A stretch of 64,000 nucleotides of DNA from Catenovulum sediminis (lineage in GTDB: Bacteria; Pseudomonadota; Gammaproteobacteria; Enterobacterales; Alteromonadaceae), in contig NZ_CP041660.1 in the NCBI RefSeq assembly GCF_007289895.1, positions 3,286,001 through 3,350,000 on the forward strand, given 5' to 3'. This document shows positions 18,101 to 26,341 of the stretch, in pieces (position 1 is the stretch's first letter; every line of letters begins with the position of its first letter). The notes under the pieces were generated by a model. It was not told the origin of the DNA, did no database searches, and worked only from the letters and a program-made list of their open reading frames with translations. The translations under genes and the position numbers were made by a program.

Positions 18101-18504
18101 ATTCCAGCACCTACTATCACACCTCCTAATAAAATAAGGGGTTTGTTGTAGCTGGGCTTGGAGATGATATTAAGTGCGACCCATGAGGCAGCAATGCTCG
18201 GCAGTGCTGAAATAAGGGTTGTATTAATGGCGTATTCAACTGGCGTGCAAAGATTAAAAGCAATCATGCCAATAAAGTGCATAGACCAAACACCACCACC
18301 TAAAGCTAAACTGCCACTGAAAAGTGAAGCTTGACGCCTGAATTTTGATTGAAAGCCGGAAGCCTGATACGCCACTTGTAATGCCATAAAAGAAGTGAAA
18401 ACTGCAATCAATACAGACAGAGCAACCATGCCAGTGGAATATTGGCCAGTTACTATCAAGCTATTTTGATTAAAAGTGAAAAGTGATGTGGCGTATTCAA
18501 GCAT
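15145..18504 (-). CDS. MHYT-PAS-PAS hybrid sensor histidine kinase with receiver and HPt domains
   Basis: A 1119-residue membrane sensor. Residues about 20-260 hold the MHYT membrane sensor with MHFIGM (75-80), MHYIGM (138-143) and MHYTGI (208-213), motifs proposed to bind a metal and sense a diatomic gas. Two PAS domains (about 272-385 and 395-510) follow. The kinase core has phosphorylation site His542 in ANMSHEIRTPMNA and ATP-lid motifs NLVSNAIKF, SDTGIGM and GGTGLGT. A receiver domain follows with Asp826 (LVLMDIQMP), then an HPt domain with His981 in YIHSIKGLSGN. The chain suggests a complete phosphorelay ending on the HD-GYP regulator downstream. The linker before the HPt is rich in Asn, Ser and Glu. 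Confidence 0.93.
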   Translation of the reverse strand: MLEYATSLFTFNQNSLIVTGQYSTGMVALSVLIAVFTSFMALQVAYQASGFQSKFRRQASLFSGSLALGGGVWSMHFIGMIAFNLCTPVEYAINTTLISALPSIAASWVALNIISKPSYNKPLILLGGVIVGAGIGAMHYIGMAAMEMAPLLRYHLPTFLLSIIVAVVLAVLALWVGFGLRNNTHLNFSVLQRNCIASIIMGAAIAGMHYTGISAARFVLPEGMELSNQTSSISTYLAIAVTIATFTITSLIIAINYIIKYKQLSHQAKVNEARMRSMMDTALDSMLILDTFGNVVHINKAVENVFGWTPADLLGKSIVAVLPTKLKQEFAEQINSKTNIFIGKSREVKVLNKAGEQIDVRLAVGKCEVENEIYYIAYVSDLTERLKMESELRFNEERFRSLISNIPGIAFRCLDQSDWAMLYISDAVEEITGYPASDFVLPNPKRSFADLYHPDDSEPLAQMVGSKGGYCAEYRIITKSGDVRWMLEHGNFIEKEHKTTWLDGFIMDITERKDIEKELRQAKEVAEQAAASRSAFLANMSHEIRTPMNAIIGFADILLDSPLQKEQSEQLRTIHNSAKSLLHLLNDVLDSAKLEKGRFDLELVDFSLIEEIDMVVSTLWLEAKKKNIVLNTEISPSIKPYYLGDPHRIRQVLTNLVSNAIKFTPAGQVTVKVSESNNGHIDIVVSDTGIGMTPEQLKVIFDAFTQADASVSRKFGGTGLGTTISKQLVELMGGTIHVNSQLGEGSQFTIHLPLQSAQNKHTKPSKGSYAVLPPLSILVVDDIQQNIDLLTTLLSNRGHKVMTARDGEQALTRLNKASNIDLVLMDIQMPVLDGINAALQRRQLESELQLKKVPIIMLTASTLEQDRVAATAAGVDGFAYKPVDYIQLSQEIARVLQLNLESNNTSNEASKEASNDAFTIQNNEIEGFDCFDANKGIELWGSKRLYMKELNLFYQTHCEKVKHLTYNAETVRSPDAQNYIHSIKGLSGNLALTKLFGLFKQLEENIQNESFLTLNSLYTDIQLQFNQLKQALDLYFSTQNPNNPIKKSLEPNVILKLLEQLSEQVEHNEFDEDILAQLSAAVPTEWEQKVVPLVDTLNEFEFAKAQQIISQLKLNIAEV

Positions 18505-18813
18505 AAATAAAAAACGAAATATAAAGGTGGTTGTTATTATCTAATAGTCAGTATGAACAATAAAGTAACCAGTTCACTTTAATTCTCTTCTATTTAAAAA
18601 ATATTGCGTATTAGTCTGACTCTACTCGATTTTTTAATGAAAAAAGCTGACCTTAAATGGATTGAGCCGCTAAACAACAAATTAACAACAACCCTGTATA
18701 CAAAGGTTAAACAATCTATGTTCATTTTATTAATCTTGTTTTAAATCTTAAAAATATAATATAGTATTATTGTATGTTTTTGGTGGTTTTTAACGTTTGA
18801 ATTTAGGGGAATA
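18505..18813. other. Divergent intergenic region between kinase and PEP-CTERM gene
   Basis: About 310 bases without a gene. It must hold promoters for the leftward kinase operon and the rightward PEP-CTERM/GH43 operon. A TATAAT at 18755-18760 is a candidate -10 for the rightward unit, without a good -35. I see no palindromic operator or RNA structure of note. Confidence 0.4.
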
Positions 18814-19494
18814 ATGGTGAATATGCGCAGATTTAAATCAAGTTTAGCAATGCCTGTGTTGCTTTTATGTGGCTTGATGATAAACAAAATGGCTAATGCT
18901 GGTTTGATTAATCAGGATTTCAGTAGTGGATTTTCGAACTGGCATGGGGAAGTTGTTGTATACAATTTTACGTCGGATAGCGACACCCTTGATTTTGGGG
19001 ATATAGCTGGCAGTTATCCAGAAAATTTTGAAACATCGAGTAACACAGTTACTTTAAACACTTCATTTGATATTGATAATGATTATTGGAGTATTGTGTT
19101 ATTTCAGGATTTTACGGTAGATAACATAACCGCGGGTAACAATTTAACTTTAGCCTTAGATGTTTCTTATCGTTTAACGGATGACGTGTTTGATTTTGTT
19201 TTTGTCCAATTGTTCGATTTAGATAATAACCTCTCAACTATCGATTTAACTGCAGGCGGTCGTTTTGATCTTACAGCATGGTCAGGTGCCAATGCATCTA
19301 TTCAATTTGGTGTAATTGACGGTGATTTCGATTTATTCGACAGTTTGACGGTAGCAAACCTATCTATCACAGAAACTGTGGCTGATATACCAGAGCCGGC
19401 AGCTTTGTTTATTTTTATTGGTGGATTAATTTTATTGGTCGTACGCTTAACTTTGCGTGTTCACTTGCCCAGAATGATACAAGTAGGCGTTTAA
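18814..19494 (+). CDS. PEP-CTERM sorting-domain protein of unknown function
   Basis: A 226-residue exported protein. An N-terminal signal peptide ends near MANAG (residue 30); the middle is Asp/Asn/Ser/Thr-rich and predicted to be a beta-sandwich (it begins NQDFSSGFSNWHGE, as many carbohydrate-binding-like modules do). The C-terminus has VPEP-like IPEPAALFIF, a hydrophobic helix and an Arg, the PEP-CTERM recognition signal for exosortase, which cleaves and anchors such proteins with exopolysaccharide. The tail after the helix is longer than usual (about 16 residues). A good AGGGGA site precedes the ATG. Only 2 bases separate it from the GH43 gene, so the two are translated together. Confidence 0.8.
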   Translation: MVNMRRFKSSLAMPVLLLCGLMINKMANAGLINQDFSSGFSNWHGEVVVYNFTSDSDTLDFGDIAGSYPENFETSSNTVTLNTSFDIDNDYWSIVLFQDFTVDNITAGNNLTLALDVSYRLTDDVFDFVFVQLFDLDNNLSTIDLTAGGRFDLTAWSGANASIQFGVIDGDFDLFDSLTVANLSITETVADIPEPAALFIFIGGLILLVVRLTLRVHLPRMIQVGV

Positions 19495-19496
19495 AA

Positions 19497-22400
19497 ATGA
19501 ATATGATATTGAAACGTTTATTGGCCCATTATATGGCAAACCATTTATCCATCATCGCACTCTTATTGGCCATAGCCTGCCTCTTCACATACAGTAATTA
19601 TGCTGTTGCAGGAGACGCTAAATGGATTGAATTAGAATCTGTTAGTATTGAAAAAGGCCGCCGATTTTATTTACGCGGAACGGGTTATTATACCGATAAC
19701 CAGTTGGTTGCAGACAGCAATATTGAGTTAGCTGATCCATTGCGTCTTGTCGTTGTTGATAACAGTCATGCAGTGCTGAATGCAGATGGGTTTGATGAGC
19801 AAGGTCAGCCTTACTTTGAAATATCTGATATCAGTGCAGCTGTGCGTATAGTGTTTGAGCGCAAACGGGGGATGTTTTCTTACTCTGCACAATTACAAGC
19901 ATTAAAAATTATCAACGCCCGCCCAAGTGTTGATCGTCAATCAATTACTTTTAATGATTTTGGCGTGCATGATCCCTCAGTGATTAAAGTTGACAATACA
20001 TATTATGTTTTTGGCTCTCACCTTGCTGCTGCTAAAACAACTGATTTAATGCACTGGCAAGCGCTTAACCCAGGAGATAACTTTACCAACGGGATTTTAT
20101 TCTCTCCAAGTTATGCACAAGCTTTACCCGAAGCGGTTGCATGGACTGGTGGGCATGTCGGTTCTTGGGCCTCTGATGTGATTCAATTAAATGATGGTAA
20201 ATTCTATTTTTATTATAACCATTGTGCTAACCCTGCATCGGGAGATTGCAACATGCCACATTCTTATTTAGGCGTGGCAGTCTCTGATAATATTGAAGGT
20301 CCGTACGTTGATAAAGGGATTTTTCTTAAATCTGGCACACTAAGCAGTGTGACTGCAGCAGATTTACCAGATGGTGTAGAGCATTATATTGATGGACAAA
20401 TGCCGAATGCGATTGACCCTGACGTTTTTTATGACAAAAACGGTGGTTTGTGGATGATATACGGCTCGCATTTTGGCGGAATATGGGTACTTGAAATGGA
20501 TGAAACAACAGCGAAACCAAAAACCGGTCAAGGATATGGTACAAGATTAACCGGCGGTAACTTTTATGCAAATGAAGGTTCATATATGTTGTATAGCCCT
20601 GTAAGTGATTATTATTATTTGTTCACATCGCTTGGTGGTTTTAATTCTGATGGTGGATACAACATGCGTATCTCTCGCTCGCGTAATCCAAATGGGCCGT
20701 TTTTCGACGCTAAAGGTTTTAACATGGCGGATGTATGGGGTGATCCTCAAGAACACGGTGTTAAACTTATGGGCGGTTTTACTTTTGTTGCCGAAGTAGG
20801 TGATGAAGGCGAGGATCAAGGTTATTTAGCGCCAGGGCATAATTCTGCATATTATGATGAGAGCAGTGGAAAACATTTATTAATCACACATACGCGGTTT
20901 CCCGATCGTGGAGAGGCGCACGCTATACGTGTACATGAAATGTTCATTAATGAAGATGACTGGTTAGTCGCATCACCGCATCGTTATGTACCTATTAATG
21001 GAGAGACCCAAGTAAATGAACAAGATTTAGTAGGCGACTATCGATTTATTAATCATGAACTGGATACCAATAGTAAGGCTAAACAGTCAGTTTATATAAG
21101 CTTGACAGCCGATGGTAAAGTCAGTGGTGAGTATACAGGCAGTTATTTTGTCTCGGCTGTAAACCCTAATTATATAGGTTTGCAACTTAACAGTCAGCCC
21201 GGTTTTACGGGTGGGACATTTAACGGTGTCATTCAATGGCAGTATAATGATCAAACTCAGCAGTTAGTCCCAGCGTTTACAGCACTTTCAAGCGACGGAA
21301 TTTCAATATGGGGGTCGAAGTTAACAGATAAAACGACCGATCAGATTATAGACTCGATTGTTGCTGCACTTAATTATGATTCAATTATTAAAACCAACCG
21401 AATACATTTACCCACGCGTGCAACGCGAGCTGCCAATATTCGTTGGCATAGTTCACAGCCAAACGTGATTTCGGTAGACGGCAAGGTAACACGACCGGCC
21501 GCAGGTGAAGCTGACGCAGTGGTCACGCTAACCGCAACGATTGACATATTGGGAAGGCAAGTCGAAAAGCAATTTATGATTACGGTGAAAGCACGTAGTG
21601 TTTACAACCGAGTCGCTCAGTTTAGTTTTGAAAATAATTTAAGCGACAGCTTTGGTCAATTTTCTGATGCGACTATGTTAGCGGACAAAATAGGTTTAGA
21701 AGGTGGCAACCTCGCGTTTGAAAATGGCATTCAGGGGCAGGCTTTGTTTTTAGATGGTTCGTCGGGTGTTCAGCTTCCGAGTGGCTTGATCGGTAGTTAC
21801 GAATATACGGTTTCTTTTTGGTTGAATCCAACTCAGATAAATGCGTTTACAACTGCGTTTTTTGCGTCAACTTCACCCAGTGCTTGGTTAAGCTTTTTAC
21901 CGCAAAGTTGGGATGGTAACACCATGTTGTGGAGCGGCGAAGCCTGGTTTGATGGTACTGCCGGTGAGCGTATGCCAGATAATCAATGGACGCATATTGC
22001 GTTTTCAGTTAATCAGGGCTCAGTGAATCTATATATAGATGGCATTAACAAATTTTCTGGTGGCGAAATCACAGATTTGTTTTCCTCCAACGACGGAACT
22101 TTTGTATTGGGTGTTAATTATTGGGATTTACCCTTTAACGGTTTGATTGATCAATTTACCGTTTATGATGCCAGTTTGTCGCAAGCAGAAATAATCGCAC
22201 TGGATATAGAACAACGCTCAAATTCAGAGCTATTATCACTAGTAGCAGGGCAAATAGAGTTAGGCAGTTTAGATAATGTAAGCCATGATTTAACACTGCC
22301 AGTTGCGGGTGATTTTTCTGCCATTATTAGTTGGCAAAGCTCTGATACCGCATCTATTACAAACCAAGGTGTTGTGACTCTTCCAGCGGTAGGGAAGCCG

Positions 22401-23120
22401 GATAAAACGGTGACCTTAACAGCCACTGTATCGTTGGCTGGCGAAGATATGACCCGTGATTTTGAGGTGCTAATAAAATCACTGGGCGCACCACCAATCG
22501 CTTCAGCGCATTATACTTTTGACAATCATTTGTCTGAAGTAACAGGTGGGTTCAGTGACGCTGCAGTGATTGGCCCAATGATTGGTGCTGAAGGGGGGAA
22601 CGAAAACTATGCAACTGGCATTCAAGGACAAGCGATATGGTTGGACGGTAGTACTGGAATTGCTTTACCAAATGGGCTGATTGATAATTATCAATACAGT
22701 GTTTCATTTTGGGTGAATCCTAACTCAACTTCTGTCCATACTCCGATGTTTTTTGCTGCGAATAATAGCGAACAATGGTTAAGCTTTTTGCCGCAAAACT
22801 GGTGGGATGGAGGTACAACCTTATGGAGTTTTAATCAGGGCAATTGGTTTAATACACAGACCGCACCACTTGCAACCGCGCAATGGACTCATGTCGCTTT
22901 TACCGTTGATAACGGCATGGCACGAATTTATATTAATGGTGTCGAAAGCGCTTCTTGGAATGGTATTGGCGATATATTTAGCGCTCAAAGCGCAACATTT
23001 GCGTTAGGCGTTAACTATTGGCCAGATTTACCATTTAATGGATATATAGATGAATTTAAAGTGTTTAACTCAACCCTAAATGATAGTGATATCGCTTTAT
23101 TAGCAACACCACTTCATTAA
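19497..23120 (+). CDS. Multidomain GH43 arabinanase-like enzyme with two Ig-like/LamG repeat pairs
   Basis: A 1207-residue secreted protein. A long signal sequence ends near YAVAG (residue 39). A five-bladed propeller of family GH43 occupies about 150-500 with the catalytic triad visible as Asp159 (VHDPSV), Asp307 (NAIDPDV) and Glu360 (YANEGSYM), the arrangement of endo-1,5-alpha-L-arabinanases. A beta-rich accessory domain follows to about 620. Then come two copies of a module pair, an atrophied bacterial Ig-like domain followed by a LamG/concanavalin-like domain (about 620-905 and 905-1207), with close similarity such as WLSFLPQSW and WLSFLPQNW. The repeats probably bind polysaccharide. Arabinan as substrate is a family inference. 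Confidence 0.88.
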   Translation: MNMILKRLLAHYMANHLSIIALLLAIACLFTYSNYAVAGDAKWIELESVSIEKGRRFYLRGTGYYTDNQLVADSNIELADPLRLVVVDNSHAVLNADGFDEQGQPYFEISDISAAVRIVFERKRGMFSYSAQLQALKIINARPSVDRQSITFNDFGVHDPSVIKVDNTYYVFGSHLAAAKTTDLMHWQALNPGDNFTNGILFSPSYAQALPEAVAWTGGHVGSWASDVIQLNDGKFYFYYNHCANPASGDCNMPHSYLGVAVSDNIEGPYVDKGIFLKSGTLSSVTAADLPDGVEHYIDGQMPNAIDPDVFYDKNGGLWMIYGSHFGGIWVLEMDETTAKPKTGQGYGTRLTGGNFYANEGSYMLYSPVSDYYYLFTSLGGFNSDGGYNMRISRSRNPNGPFFDAKGFNMADVWGDPQEHGVKLMGGFTFVAEVGDEGEDQGYLAPGHNSAYYDESSGKHLLITHTRFPDRGEAHAIRVHEMFINEDDWLVASPHRYVPINGETQVNEQDLVGDYRFINHELDTNSKAKQSVYISLTADGKVSGEYTGSYFVSAVNPNYIGLQLNSQPGFTGGTFNGVIQWQYNDQTQQLVPAFTALSSDGISIWGSKLTDKTTDQIIDSIVAALNYDSIIKTNRIHLPTRATRAANIRWHSSQPNVISVDGKVTRPAAGEADAVVTLTATIDILGRQVEKQFMITVKARSVYNRVAQFSFENNLSDSFGQFSDATMLADKIGLEGGNLAFENGIQGQALFLDGSSGVQLPSGLIGSYEYTVSFWLNPTQINAFTTAFFASTSPSAWLSFLPQSWDGNTMLWSGEAWFDGTAGERMPDNQWTHIAFSVNQGSVNLYIDGINKFSGGEITDLFSSNDGTFVLGVNYWDLPFNGLIDQFTVYDASLSQAEIIALDIEQRSNSELLSLVAGQIELGSLDNVSHDLTLPVAGDFSAIISWQSSDTASITNQGVVTLPAVGKPDKTVTLTATVSLAGEDMTRDFEVLIKSLGAPPIASAHYTFDNHLSEVTGGFSDAAVIGPMIGAEGGNENYATGIQGQAIWLDGSTGIALPNGLIDNYQYSVSFWVNPNSTSVHTPMFFAANNSEQWLSFLPQNWWDGGTTLWSFNQGNWFNTQTAPLATAQWTHVAFTVDNGMARIYINGVESASWNGIGDIFSAQSATFALGVNYWPDLPFNGYIDEFKVFNSTLNDSDIALLATPLH

Positions 23121-23177
23121 GGGGTGAGTGGTCAGGGCAATGTTATTAAAAATGTGACTGTAGTTTAGTTTCACTTG

Positions 23178-23209
23178 AAAGGCGGTTGCTTTGTTGAGCA
23201 ATCGCCTTT
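23178..23209. terminator. Bidirectional terminator between GH43 and GH43-like genes
   Basis: AAAGGCGGTTGCT (23178-23190) pairs with AGCAATCGCCTTT (23197-23209), with one G-U pair and a 6-base loop. T runs occur on both strands, so it can stop both convergent units. Confidence 0.82.
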
Positions 23210-23251
23210 TGCCTGTGTATTGAGCAACCCCCTTATTGCATAGCCAGTGCT

Positions 23252-24340
23252 TTAAAACTTGCTTTGGTCAATTTCAACAATGAAAGCTGAAGAGGTGTTA
23301 TATTTTCCGCCCATCAAGGCTAAAAATAGGTGGGTCGGTTTTCCGTTTTGAAACAAGATTTGTGGTCGCTCCATCCGTTCAACTTTTTCTTCATTTATAT
23401 ATTCGACGCTTGTTCTGTAACCTAACATAGGTTCTGACCAGTTAATGCCGTCATCCGATTCGAGTATTAATCCAACATGGGGATGAATAACACCCATATC
23501 ACGCATGACCATATAGAATTTGTTATGGTGAATAAACACATATGCATCTTCGACCTGGCGCTTTAAGTGTGAAAAGCTGACGAGCGGATTTTTCTCATGT
23601 TTGATGTAAGGTCCTTCAATATGATTGGCAATCGCAACACCCATTTTCCGCATTTGGTCGTTGTATCTATCCCAAGCCTTGTAATACAACCAGTATTCAC
23701 CATTTGGATGCAACAACAAAGCTGGATTCGTCGTTAAATAGCTATCCCATTGTTTTTTATCTTTGCTGATCTCCAAAATAGGATCTTCACCCACTCGAAT
23801 AAATGGTCCGTATAAACTATCCGATAAGGCAAGGCCAATTCTTTGGGTAGACGCATGATGACCATCATATTTGCTGGCGTCTTTTAAATTATTACCAATG
23901 AAAAACAGCGCATATTTATCACCCACTTTTTGGATAGTCGGGTTGTGTATGGTGTCGGCATCCCATTTATTTCCGCCTCGTCCTGTTAACACTGTGCCAA
24001 GAACAGTGTAGGGACCTTCTGGTTTATCCGCGACCGCATGTGCGATTTCACTATGACTCAACCAGCGGCTATGCGTACCACGCCAGCGCGAATAAAACAC
24101 ATGAATTTTCCCATCATCACCGACTATCGGAGAGGCGCCCCATACATTCCAGTTTTCTGCTTGTAAAATACGTTTACCTTTTTTGAGTGCTTTGCTGAAA
24201 TCTGATTCGACAATATTATGATCAGCTAAATTGGAGGGTAAGGCATGTTGATGGTGTAAATTTTCACCAACTGCATGCAGTTTAAATGTGAATGTCGCCA
24301 ATAGAATCAATAGGTAAACCAATAACTTCTTGCAGCTCAT
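23252..24340 (-). CDS. Secreted GH43-like five-bladed propeller protein
   Basis: A 362-residue protein with a signal peptide (hydrophobic residues 6-20, cleavage near LHAVG). The body has propeller repeats resembling GH43/GH117-type glycosidases: WGASPIVGDDGKIHVFYSRW, THNPTIQKVG-like, LTTNPALLLHPNG and QVEDAYVFIHHNKFYM. The usual HDP triad entry of GH43 is replaced by GASP, so I would not assign it to GH43 or name a substrate. The start lies 2 bases after the sulfatase stop, so the two act in one operon, probably on a sulfated glycan. Confidence 0.7.
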   Translation of the reverse strand: MSCKKLLVYLLILLATFTFKLHAVGENLHHQHALPSNLADHNIVESDFSKALKKGKRILQAENWNVWGASPIVGDDGKIHVFYSRWRGTHSRWLSHSEIAHAVADKPEGPYTVLGTVLTGRGGNKWDADTIHNPTIQKVGDKYALFFIGNNLKDASKYDGHHASTQRIGLALSDSLYGPFIRVGEDPILEISKDKKQWDSYLTTNPALLLHPNGEYWLYYKAWDRYNDQMRKMGVAIANHIEGPYIKHEKNPLVSFSHLKRQVEDAYVFIHHNKFYMVMRDMGVIHPHVGLILESDDGINWSEPMLGYRTSVEYINEEKVERMERPQILFQNGKPTHLFLALMGGKYNTSSAFIVEIDQSKF

Positions 24341-24342
24341 TG

Positions 24343-25845
24343 TTATTGTTCTCCAAAAAATTGTTTTAATAAAGGATCGTTGGTTGCTAACATTTTGTTG
24401 AAAATAATATCGTCAAATTGATTGATAACGATTTGATAATCAGGGTTAGCCGTTGCAATTAAGTTGTTTGATTCTGCCGGGTCGTTGATTAAATCATAAA
24501 ATTCGTCGCGACCTTTATTTACATAGTCTTTGATTAACTTGTATTGGCCGTCGCTATACATACGCATCCCTGTCACTGATTGGTGAAGTGTGCTGTAAGC
24601 TGCATAATAGTCAGTTTTAATTATTTGGTTTTTGTCTAACAAGCCAGCGACAAAGCTTTGACCACGCACTTTAGCCTCTTCTGGCACTTTACCGCCTGCA
24701 ATTTCAACCAGAGTCGGATACCAATCTAAATTTGATATGCTTGAAGCATTTTTACTACCCGCTTCTATAACCCCGGGCCAGCGAATTATGGCGGGCACTT
24801 TAATTGAATTATCGTACATGTTAGGTCTTTGATCTGCTGGAATATTGGGTATTGGATTTGTGTTGTCTTTTAATACCCAGTGCCCGTTACCTTTGTGCCA
24901 AATACCATTGTGTCCCATGTTGTAACCATGATCGGATGTGAAAATCACTAGGGTGTTTTCAGTTAAACCTAACACTTCGAGTTGATTTAAAATTCGCCCT
25001 AAATTGCGATCTATACCACGCACACTTGCCAAATAGTCACGCATCATGCTTTTTACCCGTGCGATATCTAAATTAGGGTAGTGCGGGTTAGGGATTTGCA
25101 TTTCTAAGTCTTTATAGGGCGCCATGTCCTCAGCGGCGACAGGTAACCAATTGGTATGAGGCGCACGATAGTGAAGGGATAGGGCGAATTTTTGGTTTTT
25201 ATTGTTAGCCAGAAAATCTAAAGCGTAGTCGGTTAAAATATCAACGGTTAAACCATCATGATGTGCAAGCGTACCATTAACTTCAAGTGGTGGGTTCTGG
25301 GTTTTTATACCACCTGCTCTAAAACCGGTAAATTCGTTATAACCATGTTTAGTCGGGTGATATTTATCTAGTTCGCCTAAGTGCCATTTACCGATAAGGC
25401 CTGTGTAATAACCCTGTTGTTGTAATAGTTCCGGCCAAGTGAGGTAACTTGTATCTAAACCTAGGTCAGGCTCTTGGCGTGTAATTGATTTATAGTGCGT
25501 ATTAATCCAATCATCTATACCTAACTCATACCCATATTTAGAGGTTAATAACCCGGCTCTAGATGGGCTACAAACAGGGGTTGTCGTATAGGCATTGGGA
25601 AAAGACATGCCTTGAGCTGCTAATAAATCCATATTGGGTGTAATTGCCTGTTGATTACCAGAACTACCTATCGCCCAAGGCGCTTGATCATCTGTATAAA
25701 TAAATAAGATATTGGGGAATGCTTTCGCCTTAGCTGATTTTTCATGAATCAAGCTGTTAGGAGATACACAACCAGTTAGAACGCTAGCACAGGCACTTAT
25801 AGTTACAATTAGCTTTAACCAAAATTTATTTTTTATCTCATTCAT
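24343..25845 (-). CDS. Lipoprotein sulfatase of the formylglycine type (S1 family)
   Basis: A 500-residue sulfatase that hydrolyses sulfate esters, likely of an algal polysaccharide. A lipoprotein signal ends VLTGC (Cys26 from the chosen ATG). The active-site motif CSPSR has Cys92, to be converted to formylglycine, and metal ligands are seen in YTDDQAP and TSDHGYNMG; KWHLG is the typical S1 lysine/His segment. I start at the ATG at 25845; a TTG two codons upstream is also possible. The needed sulfatase-maturating enzyme is not in the window. It is cotranscribed with the GH43-like gene downstream. Confidence 0.92.
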   Translation of the reverse strand: MNEIKNKFWLKLIVTISACASVLTGCVSPNSLIHEKSAKAKAFPNILFIYTDDQAPWAIGSSGNQQAITPNMDLLAAQGMSFPNAYTTTPVCSPSRAGLLTSKYGYELGIDDWINTHYKSITRQEPDLGLDTSYLTWPELLQQQGYYTGLIGKWHLGELDKYHPTKHGYNEFTGFRAGGIKTQNPPLEVNGTLAHHDGLTVDILTDYALDFLANNKNQKFALSLHYRAPHTNWLPVAAEDMAPYKDLEMQIPNPHYPNLDIARVKSMMRDYLASVRGIDRNLGRILNQLEVLGLTENTLVIFTSDHGYNMGHNGIWHKGNGHWVLKDNTNPIPNIPADQRPNMYDNSIKVPAIIRWPGVIEAGSKNASSISNLDWYPTLVEIAGGKVPEEAKVRGQSFVAGLLDKNQIIKTDYYAAYSTLHQSVTGMRMYSDGQYKLIKDYVNKGRDEFYDLINDPAESNNLIATANPDYQIVINQFDDIIFNKMLATNDPLLKQFFGEQ

Positions 25846-26172
25846 TATCAACTCGCATTAAATTAATGCATGCAGTATTGCAATTTTGTATTTAAATTAT
25901 GAATTATTGTATATAAAAAATGTGGTTTGTATATGATTTTTTGTTTGTTAATTGGTTGGCGCAGGTCTTCTTGCTATAAACAATACCAGCGACTTTATGC
26001 TTGAGATAAATTAAGTGGCTATTCTAACTAATCAATTTATTAGATGTGTTTAAGATTTTGAGACGTTAATTGTGGTTGGTATAGAATAGCGAAATCGTGT
26101 TTGCAGATCGTTTGTAGAACGATTGTAGAAAAAATTTATAGGGTTTTCAGCGGCGCAGAAGGCCTTTAGAAT
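25846..26172. other. Gene-free stretch upstream of the sulfatase
   Basis: About 330 AT-rich bases between the sulfatase and tRNA-Val, both on the minus strand. It should contain the sulfatase promoter and the 3' end of the tRNA transcript. I see no clear operator, repeat or small gene. Confidence 0.4.
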
Positions 26173-26249
26173 TGGTACGACCGAGTGGACTCGAACCACC
26201 GACCCCTACCATGTCAAGGTAGTGCTCTAACCAGCTGAGCTACGGTCGT
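26173..26249 (-). tRNA. tRNA-Val (anticodon GAC)
   Basis: The minus strand folds as a full cloverleaf of 77 bases: acceptor ACGACCG with CGGTCGT, D arm GCTC/GAGC, anticodon stem CTACC/GGTAG with loop TTGACAT (anticodon GAC, valine), 5-base variable loop, T arm with TTCGAGT, discriminator A and an encoded CCA. The first pair is A-U instead of the more common G-C of tRNA-Val. Confidence 0.96.
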
Positions 26250-26341
26250 ACATTTTGCGGCGTTGTCTAAACAACGGCGCGAATCTTACTTATTCCATTC
26301 ACGGTTGGCAAGGTTTATTTTTCAATTTTTGTTTGTTTGCT

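Noticed and set aside
26173-26249. tRNA as an integration site of a genomic island
   Set aside because: No direct repeat of the tRNA 3' end, integrase or phage gene was seen on either side.
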